This document shows, piece after piece, positions 1 through 8,816 of a DNA stretch of 35,185 nucleotides. The DNA comes from Psychromonas antarctica (lineage in GTDB: Bacteria > Pseudomonadota > Gammaproteobacteria > Enterobacterales > Psychromonadaceae). The notes below the pieces were generated by a model, which was not told where the DNA came from, did no database searches, and saw nothing but the letters and a program-made list of their open reading frames with translations. The stretch is from assembly GCF_022267535.1 (NCBI RefSeq), contig NZ_JAHNZV010000025.1:1-35185 (forward strand). Reading direction: 5' to 3'. Made by a program: the position numbers and the translations under genes. Positions within the stretch are counted from its first letter, which is position 1; each line of letters begins with the position of its first letter.

Positions 1-163
1 ATTTCAATGAACAATAACTTGTTGATGAACAAGCAGGGCAAATAAATCCATTTGGCCATTTCCATTTAAAAAGAGCATTTATACACTGAGCTTCTGTACC
101 GTAATTCTTGAATAAATCAGGCAAACTATATCCATGCTGGTGTTGAACTTTATTTTTACTCAT
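1..163 (-). CDS. IS1595-family transposase, N-terminal part (runs off window)
   Basis: The minus strand reads from an ATG at 161-163 to the window edge, giving about 54 residues. The start MSKNKVQHQHGYSLPDLF is followed by a region with spaced cysteines (CPACSSTSYC). This is the N-terminal zinc-ribbon layout of IS1595/ISXO2-type DDE transposases, in which the ribbon precedes the catalytic domain. A purine-rich AGGAGTG lies just upstream of the ATG and fits a ribosome binding site. The catalytic domain lies outside the window, so it is not possible to say whether the gene is intact. The family call rests on the ribbon motif and on the gene's position at the edge of an interrupted gene. Confidence 0.75.
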   Translation of the reverse strand, partial: MSKNKVQHQHGYSLPDLFKNYGTEAQCINALFKWKWPNGFICPACSSTSYCSLK

Positions 164-238
164 GTTCACACTCCTAATTTGAGTATGTTATGAGTATAGT
201 TTACTTTTCATCCAATATTGGCTGAGTAATGTGGGTAA
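1..238 (-). mobile_element. Right-hand part of an IS1595-like insertion sequence
   Basis: The partial transposase points away from the neighbouring haem-protein gene. The open frame of that gene begins at about 239, directly after the stop codon TAA at 236-238, so the element's end is placed at about 236-241. The terminal inverted repeat cannot be confirmed because the other end is outside the window. IS1595 elements usually produce an 8-bp target duplication, which also cannot be checked here. Confidence 0.55.
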
Positions 239-1525
239 TCAGGTAAGTTTTTTACCGAACCGTGGGCTCAAAGTGTCGGTTCGGTAAGTTCACAGGATGG
301 TTTGGGTCCCTTTTTTAATAGTAATGCTTGCCAGAATTGTCACGTACGAGATGGTCGTGGCCATGCACCGCAGGCCAGTGAAGGTCAATTAGGCAGTGAT
401 TTCTCTACGCTATTGATTCGTGCTTCACGCAGTAAAGTAACGGTTGAGCAAGCGGGGCGCTTGAAACACGCTTTGCAGGCCAATATTGGTGATCCCTGTA
501 TCGGCGGGCAATTGCAGCACTTAGCTATTATGGGGGTTAAACCGGAAGCAAGTCAGCAAGTTAGTTATCGTTATAAAACAGTCAACTTTAAAGATGGAAC
601 ACAAGTTGAGCTTCGTGATCCAATTTGGCATGTAAGTGGTAACGGCTGTTCGATTGCACAAGATACAGTCCTTTCTGCCCGCGTTGCACCACCGATGATA
701 GGCCTTGGCTTATTGGCGTTAATTGATAAAGAAAATATCTTAACCCAGCAAGATATTGAAGATAGCAATCAAGATGGTATATCGGGTAAGGCTAACCAAG
801 TGTGGTCGAAAAAAGAACAGCAAGTAATGCTCGGACGTTTTGGTTGGAAGGCAGGGCAGCCTAGTTTAAGACAGCAAACAGCGGCGGCTTTTTTAGGGGA
901 TATGGGGATCACCAGTGATCTTCATACAGCCGAAAATTGTCTGCCAACTCAACTGGATTGTCTTAATGCTGTGACCGGTAATAGCAACATCCGTGATCAA
1001 GGAAAATTTGAAGTCTCTACGCGGATACTCGATAAAGTCACTTTTTATACGCATCATTTGGCGGTACCTAAACGCCGTAATGCTTATGGTGCAGAGGTTA
1101 TCGCGGGGAAACAAATTTTCAAGGATCTTGGATGTGGGCAGTGTCATACCGAAAGTTACACCACGCAAAAAAGTAGTGTGTTTAGGGCGCTGTCAGAACA
1201 AAAGATTTATTCTTATACGGATCTGTTATTACATGATATGGGACCCGCATTAACCGATTTTGATAAACACAGCAAAACAGTTGATGGTAAAATCCCTGTC
1301 GAATTTTTAGCTCAGGCTAATGAATGGCGTACGCCCCCTCTGTGGGGGCTGGGTCTAGCCAAAACAGTGGATCCGCGTGCTAACTTTTTGCATGACGGAC
1401 GAGCTCGGACTATTTTAGAGGCGCTACTTTGGCATGGTGGGGAGGCACAAAAAAGTGTCAATGAACTGTTGATACTGGACAAAAAACAACGTGAAGCATT
1501 ACTGACATTTTTAAATGATTTATAA
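239..1525 (+). pseudogene. Di-haem c-type oxidoreductase (DUF1111 family), 5' end removed by an IS
   Basis: This encodes a periplasmic di-haem protein of the DUF1111 group, distantly related to MauG and cytochrome c peroxidases. Two haem-binding CxxCH motifs are visible: CQNCH at 329-343, followed by VRDGRGHA, and CGQCH near 1133-1147. The C-terminal LHDGRART and WHGGEA signatures of the family are also present. The frame stays open upstream of a TTG at 302 back to 239, and the extra residues (GKFFTEPWAQS, then DGLGPFFN) match the family's conserved approach to the first haem. The real start and signal peptide are therefore missing, replaced by the IS1595-like element. From about 239 to the stop the frame is undamaged, so the insertion may be recent. 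It is unlikely to be exported or functional in this form. Confidence 0.8.
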
Positions 1526-1993
1526 AGTGCTAATTTCATTTTTCACGATTGGTTGCAGCCGATCTAACAAATTACGAGTCTGGTTTTATGGATATGCCTC
1601 CTGTTTTGAAAATAAATTTATCGATAATGGAATGGCGCATAAATAACTTCTGCTCGGGATAAGTAAATCGATATAGCGCGGTTAAGCCTCGTGTAATTCA
1701 GCGACCAATCGTCCACTATTGCTATGCGGAGTCGCTTGTAAACGACAATCTTTCCTGCGCAATACTTGATCAAGTCATTAATTCCTTTACTATAAGTGAC
1801 CTCTGTTCGGAGTAAGTCACTCGTAACATAGGCGGTATTTCTGTGTGTTTCGACGTTAACTGAGCGGCCAATAGCTCGTTATTACTACGCTAAGTTACCT
1901 TCAGTGACACAAAACTATCAGCACCGTATGATGTGATTTATTAGCTTAATGTTAACTCTGAATTTTTACAATTGATGGTCAATAAGGATAACA
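1526..1993. other. Non-coding gap of about 470 bp
   Basis: No convincing gene or RNA was seen here. The gap holds two diverged copies of a roughly 105-bp sequence (see the repeat entry). A ribosome binding site (AAGGATAA) for the next gene lies at the right end. Confidence 0.5.
1646..1912. repeat. Two diverged direct copies of a ~105-bp sequence
   Basis: Copy 1 (about 1646-1747) and copy 2 (about 1799-1912) align by eye across several blocks. ACTTCTGCTCGGGATAAGT matches ACCTCTGTTCGGAGTAAGT, AATTCAGCGACCAAT matches AACTGAGCGGCCAAT, and CTATTGCTATGC matches TTATTACTACGC. Many of the differences are transitions, and a few indels are needed. The copies code for nothing recognisable. They may be an old tandem duplication or two copies of an uncharacterised interspersed repeat. 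Confidence 0.5.
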
Positions 1994-2290
1994 ATGATCC
2001 GCCATATTTTATTGCTTCGTTTTAAAACGGATACAACGGCCTACGCGTTAGCAGAATTACAAGCTGCATTTGCGGCTATGACTACAAAAGTAGACGGGCT
2101 AAGCGCTGTCGAGTGGGGAGAAAACAATAGCCCAGAAGGTAAAAATAAAGGCTATACGCATTGTATTATGATGGCGTTTCGTGATCAATTATCACGCGAT
2201 GAGTATATCCCTCATCGCGCACATGATGCCTTGAAATTGATATTACGTCCTTTGGTTGATGACATTATCGTACTCGATTATAGTTATTAA
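1994..2290 (+). CDS. Dabb-family (stress-responsive alpha/beta barrel) protein
   Basis: This is a 98-residue protein of the Dabb family, which forms small dimeric ferredoxin-like barrels. The N-terminal MIRHILLLRFK strand, the central GLSAVEWGENNSPEGKNKGY segment and the YIPHRAHDAL motif before a hydrophobic C-terminal strand are typical. Length matches the family's usual 95-105 residues. It starts at ATG 1994 after an AAGGATAA ribosome binding site. Family members range from plant stress proteins to ring cyclases, so no substrate can be named. It stands alone, about 45 bp before the HAD phosphatase gene on the same strand. Confidence 0.85.
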   Translation: MIRHILLLRFKTDTTAYALAELQAAFAAMTTKVDGLSAVEWGENNSPEGKNKGYTHCIMMAFRDQLSRDEYIPHRAHDALKLILRPLVDDIIVLDYSY

Positions 2291-2335
2291 CATTCTGTTT
2301 TATAACAGTAATTTAAAAATATGAATTAGGTGTTT

Positions 2336-3145
2336 ATGTATAAACTGATAGCTATCGATATGGATGGCACTTTGCTTAATAAAAATAAGCAGATCACCTC
2401 GCGCACTTACAGCGCGATTCAAGATGCAAAAGCTGCGGGCATTAAAATAGTGCTCGCCTCGGGGCGTCCTTTAGAAGGGCTACAACCCTACCTTGAATAT
2501 CTGGGGCTGATTGCTGAAGATGACTTTGTTATCTCCTACAATGGCTCGCGAATACAACGCGTAGGCAATGGAAAAGTGCTTCATGAAGCAACTCTTCATG
2601 GCTCTGATGCCAAAATACTACATAAAATTGCAACTGAGTTTAATGTTTTTATACATGCTTTTTCAATAACTGATGGCTTGATCGCCCATAAAAATAATCC
2701 ATGGACGGATATCGAGTCGACAGTAAACGGGGTCCCTGTCTGCGAAATGGATTTTCAGCAACTTGATGATAATAATGCGCTGATTAAAATAATGCTGGTT
2801 GGAGAGCCTGAGGCACTTGATAAAGTAGTCGTTAATTTACCCGCATCACTGAAGGATAACTACACGGTACTGCGCAGTGAGCCATTCTTCTTGGAGTTTT
2901 TACATATCGATAGTAATAAAGGGACTGCTGTCGAACATTTAGCTAATATTATGTGTCTAGACGCCGCTCAGGTTATGTGCATCGGGGATGCTGGAAATGA
3001 TCATCACATGTTAAGTTTTGCTGGGTTTGCTGTGGCGATGGGCAACGCCACACTTGAAACTAAAGCATTGGCGGATTATATCGCGCCAAGTAATGATCAA
3101 GATGGTGTGGCTGTTGCAATAGAGGTTTATGCGTTACAAAAATAG
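2336..3145 (+). CDS. yidA: Cof-type HAD-IIB sugar phosphatase, YidA orthologue
   Basis: This is a cytoplasmic phosphatase of the HAD superfamily, subclass IIB. Motif I is IDMDGTLL near the N-terminus, motif II is VLASGRP, and motif IV is GDAGNDHHML near residue 220. The segment YTVLRSEPFFLEFL and the NKGTAVEHLA stretch match E. coli YidA closely, and the length (about 269 residues) fits. YidA acts on several sugar phosphates in vitro; its physiological substrate is unsettled. I prefer the ATG at 2336 (MYKLIAIDMDG) over an in-frame GTG two codons upstream, because the E. coli protein starts at an equivalent place. The AGGTG before it is close, so the start is not certain. Confidence 0.88.
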   Translation: MYKLIAIDMDGTLLNKNKQITSRTYSAIQDAKAAGIKIVLASGRPLEGLQPYLEYLGLIAEDDFVISYNGSRIQRVGNGKVLHEATLHGSDAKILHKIATEFNVFIHAFSITDGLIAHKNNPWTDIESTVNGVPVCEMDFQQLDDNNALIKIMLVGEPEALDKVVVNLPASLKDNYTVLRSEPFFLEFLHIDSNKGTAVEHLANIMCLDAAQVMCIGDAGNDHHMLSFAGFAVAMGNATLETKALADYIAPSNDQDGVAVAIEVYALQK

Positions 3146-3151
3146 TGCAAT

Positions 3152-3190
3152 CTGACCATTTACATATGCATCTCATGTGCAAATGGCCAG
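3152..3190. terminator. Hairpin between convergent yidA and cnoX
   Basis: CTGACCATTTACATATG pairs with CATGTGCAAATGGCCAG around a five-base loop, a 17-position stem with a few G-T pairs. It sits between two convergent genes. Neither side has a strong T-run, so it may be a weak bidirectional terminator or an mRNA-end stabiliser. Confidence 0.5.
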
Positions 3191-3199
3191 CGTGATGCT

Positions 3200-4051
3200 C
3201 TAATACAGCAGACTATACAATTTACGTCGATACTGACTGACCAATACGGCATCATCAATCGTCGCTAAAAGATCTAACATCATTTTTTTAGCGTCTCCGT
3301 TTTCGTAGCCTAAATCACTAACAAGGATTTTGTAGAGCAAGGCCAACGCTTCGCTATTTCTTTTTGCTCGTTGGTATTGAATAGCAAGCTGATATTCAAT
3401 GGCCTGCTTATCTTGCGCCGTTTGCAATTGTGCCTCTAAGGCGTCTATTTCCGGTGTTTGTGCTGATTCAAGGGCTATTTGCAATTGTGCTATCAAGCTG
3501 TGGTAGATCATATTTTGATCCGCTAGCGGAATAAGCTCTAAAATAGGACTGGCGATCTCATGATCTCCCAAAGCAAGATAAATCTGTGCTAATGCAAGGT
3601 TGATCTCATTATTTTCAGGTTCAAGTTTATTCGCCTCTAACAGCGTTGTTTTTGCTTCAACTAATTTACCTTGTGCAAACAAGGTTTGTCCCTGTTGTAG
3701 CAATTCCAAGGTTAGGTTGGGTGTATGTTTGTTAATAAACTGACGAATAAACTCTTCATTCTGTTCACCGGCAAATCCATCAACACCTTGTCCATCTTTA
3801 AACATAAATGCACTCGGTACACTTTGTACACCAAAATGGCTGACGATTTGCGGCTCAGTGTCGCAATTGATTCTCGCCAATGTAAACGCGTAATTATTTT
3901 CACCATGCAGTTTGTCTAATAAAGGCAATAAAGCGGTACAGATTGGGCATCGTGGTGACCAAAAAAACACCAATACTGGTTTTTCTTTTGAACCTTCAAT
4001 AATAATTTGTGGGAAAGTAGAAACGCTTACGTCATAGCTATTTGCTTGCAT
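3200..4051 (-). CDS. cnoX: Thioredoxin-TPR co-chaperone CnoX (YbbN)
   Basis: This 283-residue cytoplasmic protein has an N-terminal thioredoxin fold (about residues 8-110) and a C-terminal TPR-like helical region (about 115-283). Known CnoX binds unfolding proteins under oxidative stress and passes them to chaperones. The C-terminus, YRRKLYSLLY, matches E. coli YbbN nearly residue for residue, and VDGFAGEQNEE matches the end of its thioredoxin domain. Here the active site is CPIC (Cys35 and Cys38) after FFWSPR, whereas E. coli has SQHC, so this version may be redox active. It starts at ATG 4051, after GAGG. It is transcribed away from dapA and converges on yidA. Confidence 0.9.
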   Translation of the reverse strand: MQANSYDVSVSTFPQIIIEGSKEKPVLVFFWSPRCPICTALLPLLDKLHGENNYAFTLARINCDTEPQIVSHFGVQSVPSAFMFKDGQGVDGFAGEQNEEFIRQFINKHTPNLTLELLQQGQTLFAQGKLVEAKTTLLEANKLEPENNEINLALAQIYLALGDHEIASPILELIPLADQNMIYHSLIAQLQIALESAQTPEIDALEAQLQTAQDKQAIEYQLAIQYQRAKRNSEALALLYKILVSDLGYENGDAKKMMLDLLATIDDAVLVSQYRRKLYSLLY

Positions 4052-4227
4052 GTTGACCTCAATTGTAATGAGTAGGAGATATTATTGCGTAGATTATCGT
4101 TTAAATAAGTGAACGCAAGCACCAATCCGATGTTTTTGATCACTGATGATTGATCTATTCGCTTTATTGCTTGTTTTTAACTGCCTGCAAAAGTAACATT
4201 AAGCCATTCTAAAGAGGAGCTCTTAAT

Positions 4228-5109
4228 ATGTTAACAGGTAGTATTGTCGCACTCGTGACACCAATGGATAAAACTGGCGAAATAGATTTCCATGCATTAA
4301 AAAAACTTGTTGAATTTCATATAAAATCGGGCACTTCGGCGATCGTGGCTGTTGGTACAACAGGCGAGTCGGCAACATTAAATGTTGATGACCATGTAAA
4401 AGTGGTCATGAAAACTGTCGAATTTGCAGCGGGACGTATTCCTATTATTGCTGGAAATGGCGCAAATTCGACATCAGAAGCAATTTCATTGAGCAAATTA
4501 TTTGCCAATAGCGGAATTGTTGCCGGTTTAAATGTGACTCCCTATTACAATAAACCGACCCAAGAGGGACTTTATCAGCACTTTAAAGCTATTGCTGAAT
4601 CTTGTGAATTACCGCAAATATTATATAACGTACCCGGTAGAACTGCTGTGGATATGTTGCCTGAAACGGTCGCTCGCCTATCTAAAATAAAAAACATTAT
4701 AGGCATTAAAGAAGCAACGGGGAATTTGACGCGACTTGCAGAGATTAAAGCCTTAGTCGATGATGACTTTATTCTATACAGTGGTGATGATGAAAGCGCC
4801 TGTGATTTCATCGTACAGGGAGGCCATGGTGTTATTTCTGTGACTTGTAATATAGCGCCTGTTGAGATGAGAAAGATGTGTACAGCAGCATTAAATGGGC
4901 AAACTGATTTAGCTCAAGAAATAAATGCTCAGCTATTACCTTTGCATCAAAAGTTGTTTGTAGAGGCTAATCCCATCCCGGTAAAATGGGCTTGTGCTGA
5001 ACTGGGGCTAATTCCAACGGCTGATTGTCGTCTACCATTAACCATCCTATCTCAGCAATACCAAACAGCCGTCCGTGACGCCTTAACTGAAGCAAAATTA
5101 CTTTCATGA
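4228..5109 (+). CDS. dapA: 4-hydroxy-tetrahydrodipicolinate synthase
   Basis: DapA condenses pyruvate with aspartate semialdehyde at the first committed step of lysine and diaminopimelate synthesis in the cytoplasm. The 293 residues form the usual TIM barrel. Visible motifs are [28 protein letters not shown] with Tyr133, and GIKEATG with the Schiff-base Lys161, both at the E. coli positions. It starts at ATG 4228 behind AAGAGGAG. The stop overlaps the bamC start by four bases (ATGA), so the two are translationally coupled. The dapA-bamC pairing is conserved in many gammaproteobacteria. Confidence 0.97.
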   Translation: MLTGSIVALVTPMDKTGEIDFHALKKLVEFHIKSGTSAIVAVGTTGESATLNVDDHVKVVMKTVEFAAGRIPIIAGNGANSTSEAISLSKLFANSGIVAGLNVTPYYNKPTQEGLYQHFKAIAESCELPQILYNVPGRTAVDMLPETVARLSKIKNIIGIKEATGNLTRLAEIKALVDDDFILYSGDDESACDFIVQGGHGVISVTCNIAPVEMRKMCTAALNGQTDLAQEINAQLLPLHQKLFVEANPIPVKWACAELGLIPTADCRLPLTILSQQYQTAVRDALTEAKLLS

Positions 5110-6230
5110 TTAAATTATTTAAACAACGTAGTACAACTGCTGCCGTTATTATTGCTTTATCCTTAACGGGTTGTTCTCGTTTCGATACGCGCATGCAAGC
5201 AAACGGCACTTTTGATTATCAAAAAACACAATTAACACCGCCGTATCAAACTGCAGATTTTTCTAATGATGAGGCGCGAACACAATTCGCCGTCCCTGCT
5301 TTAACTGATATGCAAAGTAAACTGGGTTTTTTAACGCATGATGTAGACATACGTCCGCCCACTCAGCTTATTGCTGTGATCGACGGCGTTTCTCTTGATG
5401 CATCGGAGAAGCAGCAGACTAAGATTTGGTTTAATGCTTTTAAGCAAAATGATGATATAGCCACTAAAGTTTGGCAACTGCTTGAATCCTACCTTGCAGA
5501 AAATAAAGTGCCCGTCATCGCTAAAGATAATTTATCACAGCAGCTTGAGACGGGTGTTTTCAGTCAAAAAACTAATTTTGGCGGTTTTTTAAATAGCAGT
5601 GAAGTCGAGCAGCAATCTAGTTATCGATTTACGCTTGAGAAACAAAGCGACGGACATAGTGTCGCATTAAATGTGCAAGCTTTGACTTATAGGGAATCTA
5701 GCGAAGGGAAACCGTTAAAGTTTAATATGTCCAATAAGAACAAAAAGAATATAGAACTTCGCTTTGTTAACGATTTATTGGTATTTGCCTATAAAGAACA
5801 AGAGTCGAATGAACTAAAAGATCTCGATTCACAGCCCCTACCGATTAAACTCGGCTTTGATGATAATCATCAGAATGTCTGGGTGATTGAAACTCAATTT
5901 CTTGAAACTTGGCGAAAGCTGCCCGCTTTATTATCTCTATTAAATTTTGATGTAGTAGAAGCAGATAAAAACTTGGGCTATTTTTTACTCAAATATAATC
6001 CACCCAATAGTGACTATTGGGCTGAAAATAATTTAAATCCTTTTGAACTTGAAAGTGCGGAATACTTTATTCAGTTGGGCGAGTTGACGGGAGGCAGTAC
6101 TTCCATTTCATGGTTAGATGAGGATAAAGCCCCGATATCAGATCAGAAAGTAACTGAAATTTACCTCAGTATTACCGATCGAGTGCGTAACGTTTTATTG
6201 TTACAGGACAAGCAGACTAAGCCACTTTAA
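5106..6230 (+). CDS. bamC: Outer-membrane assembly lipoprotein BamC
   Basis: BamC (formerly NlpB) is a lipoprotein of the BAM complex, which folds beta-barrel proteins into the outer membrane. A lipoprotein signal peptide is clear: MIKLFKQR, a hydrophobic stretch, then the lipobox LTGC with the acylated Cys23. The mature N-terminus [16 protein letters not shown] leads into an extended region, followed by two helix-grip domains (about residues 95-215 and 225-365). The length of 374 is close to the usual 340-375. The gene overlaps dapA by four bases and ends 10 bases before a strong terminator. Sequence divergence in BamC is normal; identification rests on the lipobox, the layout and the dapA linkage. 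Confidence 0.9.
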   Translation: MIKLFKQRSTTAAVIIALSLTGCSRFDTRMQANGTFDYQKTQLTPPYQTADFSNDEARTQFAVPALTDMQSKLGFLTHDVDIRPPTQLIAVIDGVSLDASEKQQTKIWFNAFKQNDDIATKVWQLLESYLAENKVPVIAKDNLSQQLETGVFSQKTNFGGFLNSSEVEQQSSYRFTLEKQSDGHSVALNVQALTYRESSEGKPLKFNMSNKNKKNIELRFVNDLLVFAYKEQESNELKDLDSQPLPIKLGFDDNHQNVWVIETQFLETWRKLPALLSLLNFDVVEADKNLGYFLLKYNPPNSDYWAENNLNPFELESAEYFIQLGELTGGSTSISWLDEDKAPISDQKVTEIYLSITDRVRNVLLLQDKQTKPL

Positions 6231-6240
6231 TTTATCTTCC

Positions 6241-6279
6241 AAGAAAAACCAATTGGCTAATGGTCCGTTGGTTTTTCTT
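6241..6279. terminator. Bidirectional Rho-independent terminator (bamC / DUF2897 gene)
   Basis: AAGAAAAACCAA (6241-6252) pairs perfectly with TTGGTTTTTCTT (6268-6279), giving a 12-bp stem with T-rich tails on both strands. It serves bamC on the plus strand and overlaps the last codon and stop of the convergent DUF2897 gene. Confidence 0.85.
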
Positions 6280-6454
6280 TATGATTATCTTTTTTGAGTT
6301 CTTGCTCAACGGCAGCTTGTCTTTTCCGCTCTGCAATGGCTTCTTCAACTTTAGCGGGTAACTTCATATTCCCACTTTTTATTAACAACATAACATTACT
6401 TATAATCGTTCCCAAGAGTAATGCCATGAGCAACAAAATAATCCAACCACTCAT
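6257..6454 (-). CDS. DUF2897 small membrane protein
   Basis: This is a 65-residue protein with one N-terminal membrane segment (WIILLLMALLLGTIISNVML) followed by a charged cytoplasmic-type tail rich in Lys and Glu (AIAERKRQAAVEQELKK). That layout, and the MKLPAKVEEA stretch after the helix, match DUF2897, a gammaproteobacterial family of unknown function. It starts at ATG 6454 behind AAGGAATC. It follows purC on the same strand after a terminator, so it probably has its own promoter in the 95-bp gap. I cannot assign a function. Confidence 0.8.
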   Translation of the reverse strand: MSGWIILLLMALLLGTIISNVMLLIKSGNMKLPAKVEEAIAERKRQAAVEQELKKDNHKEKPTDH

Positions 6455-6476
6455 AATGATTCCTTTAAATTAAGTA

Positions 6477-6506
6477 TAAAAAAGCAGAAAATAAATTCTG
6501 CTTTTA
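6477..6506 (-). terminator. Rho-independent terminator after purC
   Basis: On the minus strand AAAAGCAGAA pairs with TTCTGCTTTT around a six-base AT loop, and the stem runs into TTTTTTATAC. It lies about 45 bp past the purC stop and in front of the DUF2897 gene. Confidence 0.85.
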
Positions 6507-6548
6507 GTTTAGTTAGACTTGCTTATCCGGGTTGATATTAATAAATTG

Positions 6549-7652
6549 CTAATCAATTAAGCCGTAATCTTTACGCAGTATTTCAACTATTTCAGCTTTG
6601 GGGTTGTCTGACAGTTTAATTTTTTGACCGATAACTTTCTCTGCTATACCGATATAAGTTTCAGAGATCTTCATTAAAACAGCAACAGGCAAGGCATTAT
6701 CACGTGCTAATGCACTGCGTTCAGCCATGCGGTCTTTATTTAATAGTATATCGGGGTCTGGGAAATGATTTAATAATAGCTGACGAAAGTCTTCTTTAGA
6801 GTTTTCTACAATTTTTCCTTCTTTATAGGCTGCGCCATCCCAGATACGAGAAGAATCCGGGGTGCCGACCTCATCCATATAGATCAGTTTTTCATTGCCT
6901 GCCTTGTCAATCACATAACCAAATTCAAACTTAGTATCGACAAATATCTGCTCAATTTTGCCGAGCTCATTGCTGATCACATCAAAACCTTCTTTTAATA
7001 ATTTTTCATACTCGCTGATATCTTCTACTTTACTAAAGTTGAACGCGGCAAAGTTATCTTCAATATTTTGACGCGTAATATTGACATCATCAACTGCTGG
7101 CACACCGGGGATCCCTTGAAGAATACCTTTGGTTGAAGGGGTGATCAGTAATTCAGGCAGCTTTTGATCTTTTTGTAATGCATCTGCAATGTGGATCCCA
7201 CAGAATTCGCGTTCACCTTTTTCATAAGCACGCCACATCGAACCGGTAATATATTGACGACAAATCGCTTCTATCATCACCGGTTTTGCTTTTTGTACTA
7301 TCCATACAAAGGGGTGCGGAATATCTAAGATATGACTATCAGCTAAGCCCTGTTCTTTAAAAAGCTTAAACCAATGATTAGAGATTGCATTTAACGCAGC
7401 ACCTTTACCGGGTACACCATTCATTCCTTCTTCGCCATGCCAAATGCAATCAAATGCAGAGATACGATCACTGATAACCATAATGGCAAGAGGCGCATCA
7501 CTTGCAACATCATAACCCTTATCGCGGATCAATCTTTTACTGTCAGCATCCGTTAACCAATAAACAGAGCGTACTTTACCGCTGTGCACTGGTTTGTCTG
7601 TGCGAATGGGTAAATCGTTATTAACAGCTAATACTTTATCGGCAAGACTCAT
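6549..7652 (-). CDS. purC: Phosphoribosylaminoimidazole-succinocarboxamide synthase (long form)
   Basis: PurC (SAICAR synthase) joins aspartate to CAIR in de novo purine synthesis. Visible motifs include [12 protein letters not shown] near the N-terminus for nucleotide binding, [15 protein letters not shown] in the middle, and DTKFEFGYV followed by [13 protein letters not shown] around the active site. At 367 residues it is the long variant seen in Vibrio and Shewanella; E. coli PurC has 237. I start at ATG 7652 ([11 protein letters not shown]), which has AGGA eight bases upstream, rather than at a TTG two codons earlier. In E. coli, dapA, bamC and purC lie in a row on one strand; here purC faces the other two. 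Confidence 0.95.
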   Translation of the reverse strand: MSLADKVLAVNNDLPIRTDKPVHSGKVRSVYWLTDADSKRLIRDKGYDVASDAPLAIMVISDRISAFDCIWHGEEGMNGVPGKGAALNAISNHWFKLFKEQGLADSHILDIPHPFVWIVQKAKPVMIEAICRQYITGSMWRAYEKGEREFCGIHIADALQKDQKLPELLITPSTKGILQGIPGVPAVDDVNITRQNIEDNFAAFNFSKVEDISEYEKLLKEGFDVISNELGKIEQIFVDTKFEFGYVIDKAGNEKLIYMDEVGTPDSSRIWDGAAYKEGKIVENSKEDFRQLLLNHFPDPDILLNKDRMAERSALARDNALPVAVLMKISETYIGIAEKVIGQKIKLSDNPKAEIVEILRKDYGLID

Positions 7653-8043
7653 AAACAATATCCTATATATAAAAGCAGATGAAAAACAAACTGGTCATGT
7701 CTGTAATGAAATAGTTTTGGTCGCAAATCATAGCAGAATATTATTGACTTATCATGTCAAAAAAAATGTTTACAGGTTAATCAGTTCATTCCACAGAACA
7801 TCACTAAAAGCCAGCAAACATATAAATAAGGCTGCTGATAATGGTTCCTCACAAATAACACATAAGCATTGGAATTATTTTGGAGGCTAACTTTAAAAAA
7901 ATTCGTTATATGCTCTCATTCCGCATTAAATAAACGCTAAGCAGAATGCAATGTTAAGACGATGATTATTTTGTATCCATTAGCCGCCCGCTCACCGTAT
8001 AATAGCGGCAGATACCGTTAAATAGCGCCTTTTAGGAAAAAAA
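7653..8043. other. Divergent intergenic region, purC / VF530 gene
   Basis: About 390 bp separates two divergent genes and must hold both promoters. A TATAAT hexamer at 7998-8003 lies about 40 bp before the plus-strand gene, but no well-spaced -35 is evident. I looked for a PurR-type operator near purC and did not see one. Nothing here is convincingly coding. Confidence 0.4.
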
Positions 8044-8535
8044 ATGATAGAAGAGCAACAAAACAACCCGTTACATGGTCTTAAACTTGAAATTTTACTC
8101 ACTGAATTAGTCGATTTCTATGGCTGGAACATTCTCGCAGCGGCGATGCGTTTCCACTGTTTTAAGACCAATCCTTCTATTGAAGGTAGCCTTAAATTTC
8201 TCAGGAAAACAGAATGGGCAAGAGAGAAACTGGAAGGGTTTTATCTCTCCCGTTTCAAACGCATGCCAAGACCAAGTGATGAAGAGTTTGAATTGCCACC
8301 CCGTGAGCGTGCCTTTGCGCTTTCTATTGTGCCGCGCGATCCAATGATATTGACCGTGGAGTCGATAGAGCTTTCTCAGGCTAAAGCGGCTTCAATGCAT
8401 AAAGAAAAAACGGCACCACGAGCGAACTCCACTCATCGCAATAGTTTCAAACCTGCGCATAAATCAGCTCGTGGAGGAGAGGCTGCAAAGAGTAGTGAAG
8501 CGCCATATGATCCCACTAATCCATGGAATAAATAA
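8044..8535 (+). CDS. VF530-family DNA-binding protein with a long basic tail
   Basis: The first 70 residues match the VF530 (DUF2132) fold: [21 protein letters not shown], then [18 protein letters not shown] and [11 protein letters not shown]. The Vibrio fischeri protein has a known structure and is described as DNA-binding; its cellular role is not established. This protein has 163 residues, about twice the family core. The tail begins [19 protein letters not shown] and then becomes Lys/Arg/Ser-rich and probably disordered. It starts at ATG 8044. It is the nearest upstream gene to the pfa cluster, on the same strand, but a 281-bp gap with hairpins separates them, so an operon is unlikely. 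Confidence 0.85.
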   Translation: MIEEQQNNPLHGLKLEILLTELVDFYGWNILAAAMRFHCFKTNPSIEGSLKFLRKTEWAREKLEGFYLSRFKRMPRPSDEEFELPPRERAFALSIVPRDPMILTVESIELSQAKAASMHKEKTAPRANSTHRNSFKPAHKSARGGEAAKSSEAPYDPTNPWNK

Positions 8536-8566
8536 GCAATAACCAAAACTACAGCTTAACCTGTTT

Positions 8567-8636
8567 ATACCTAAGCTCTTAATGTGCGTGCACATTGGGC
8601 AGCTTGGGTATCGGCTTTAGTGCTTCGCTCAGCACT
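8567..8636. terminator. Compound hairpins between the VF530 gene and pfaR
   Basis: An outer arm ATACCTAAGCT (8567-8577) pairs with AGCTTGGGTAT (8601-8611), enclosing the perfect inner hairpin AATGTGC-GT-GCACATT (8581-8596). A second hairpin follows, AGTGCT-TCGCTC-AGCACT (8619-8636), and is followed by TTTCTT. The second looks like a plausible terminator for the VF530 gene. The first, a stem on a stem, is larger than a terminator needs and may be a repeat element or a regulatory structure ahead of pfaR. Confidence 0.5.
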
Positions 8637-8816
8637 TTCTTATCACTCCGAAATGGCTGTTAATTGAGTAAACCCGCCGTCTCAAAAATTACCACTCTCT
8701 CACATAATCGTCAATTTAAGTATCGGGTGATTGTATAGGGTGTGATACCTGTGTATATTGCCCCTCATACAAATTTCGCAAGTTAACTGATCTCTTAATG
8801 AAGAAAGCTAATATTA

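Noticed and set aside
7594-7890. A 98-codon plus-strand frame starting inside purC and running into the gap
   Set aside because: It begins antisense within purC, has no ribosome binding site and shows no family features. The gap is better explained as a divergent promoter region.
8567-8611. AATGTGCGTGCACATT as a CRP site upstream of pfaR
   Set aside because: It lacks the TGTGA-N6-TCACA spacing and core. It is a hairpin palindrome and does not fit the CRP consensus.
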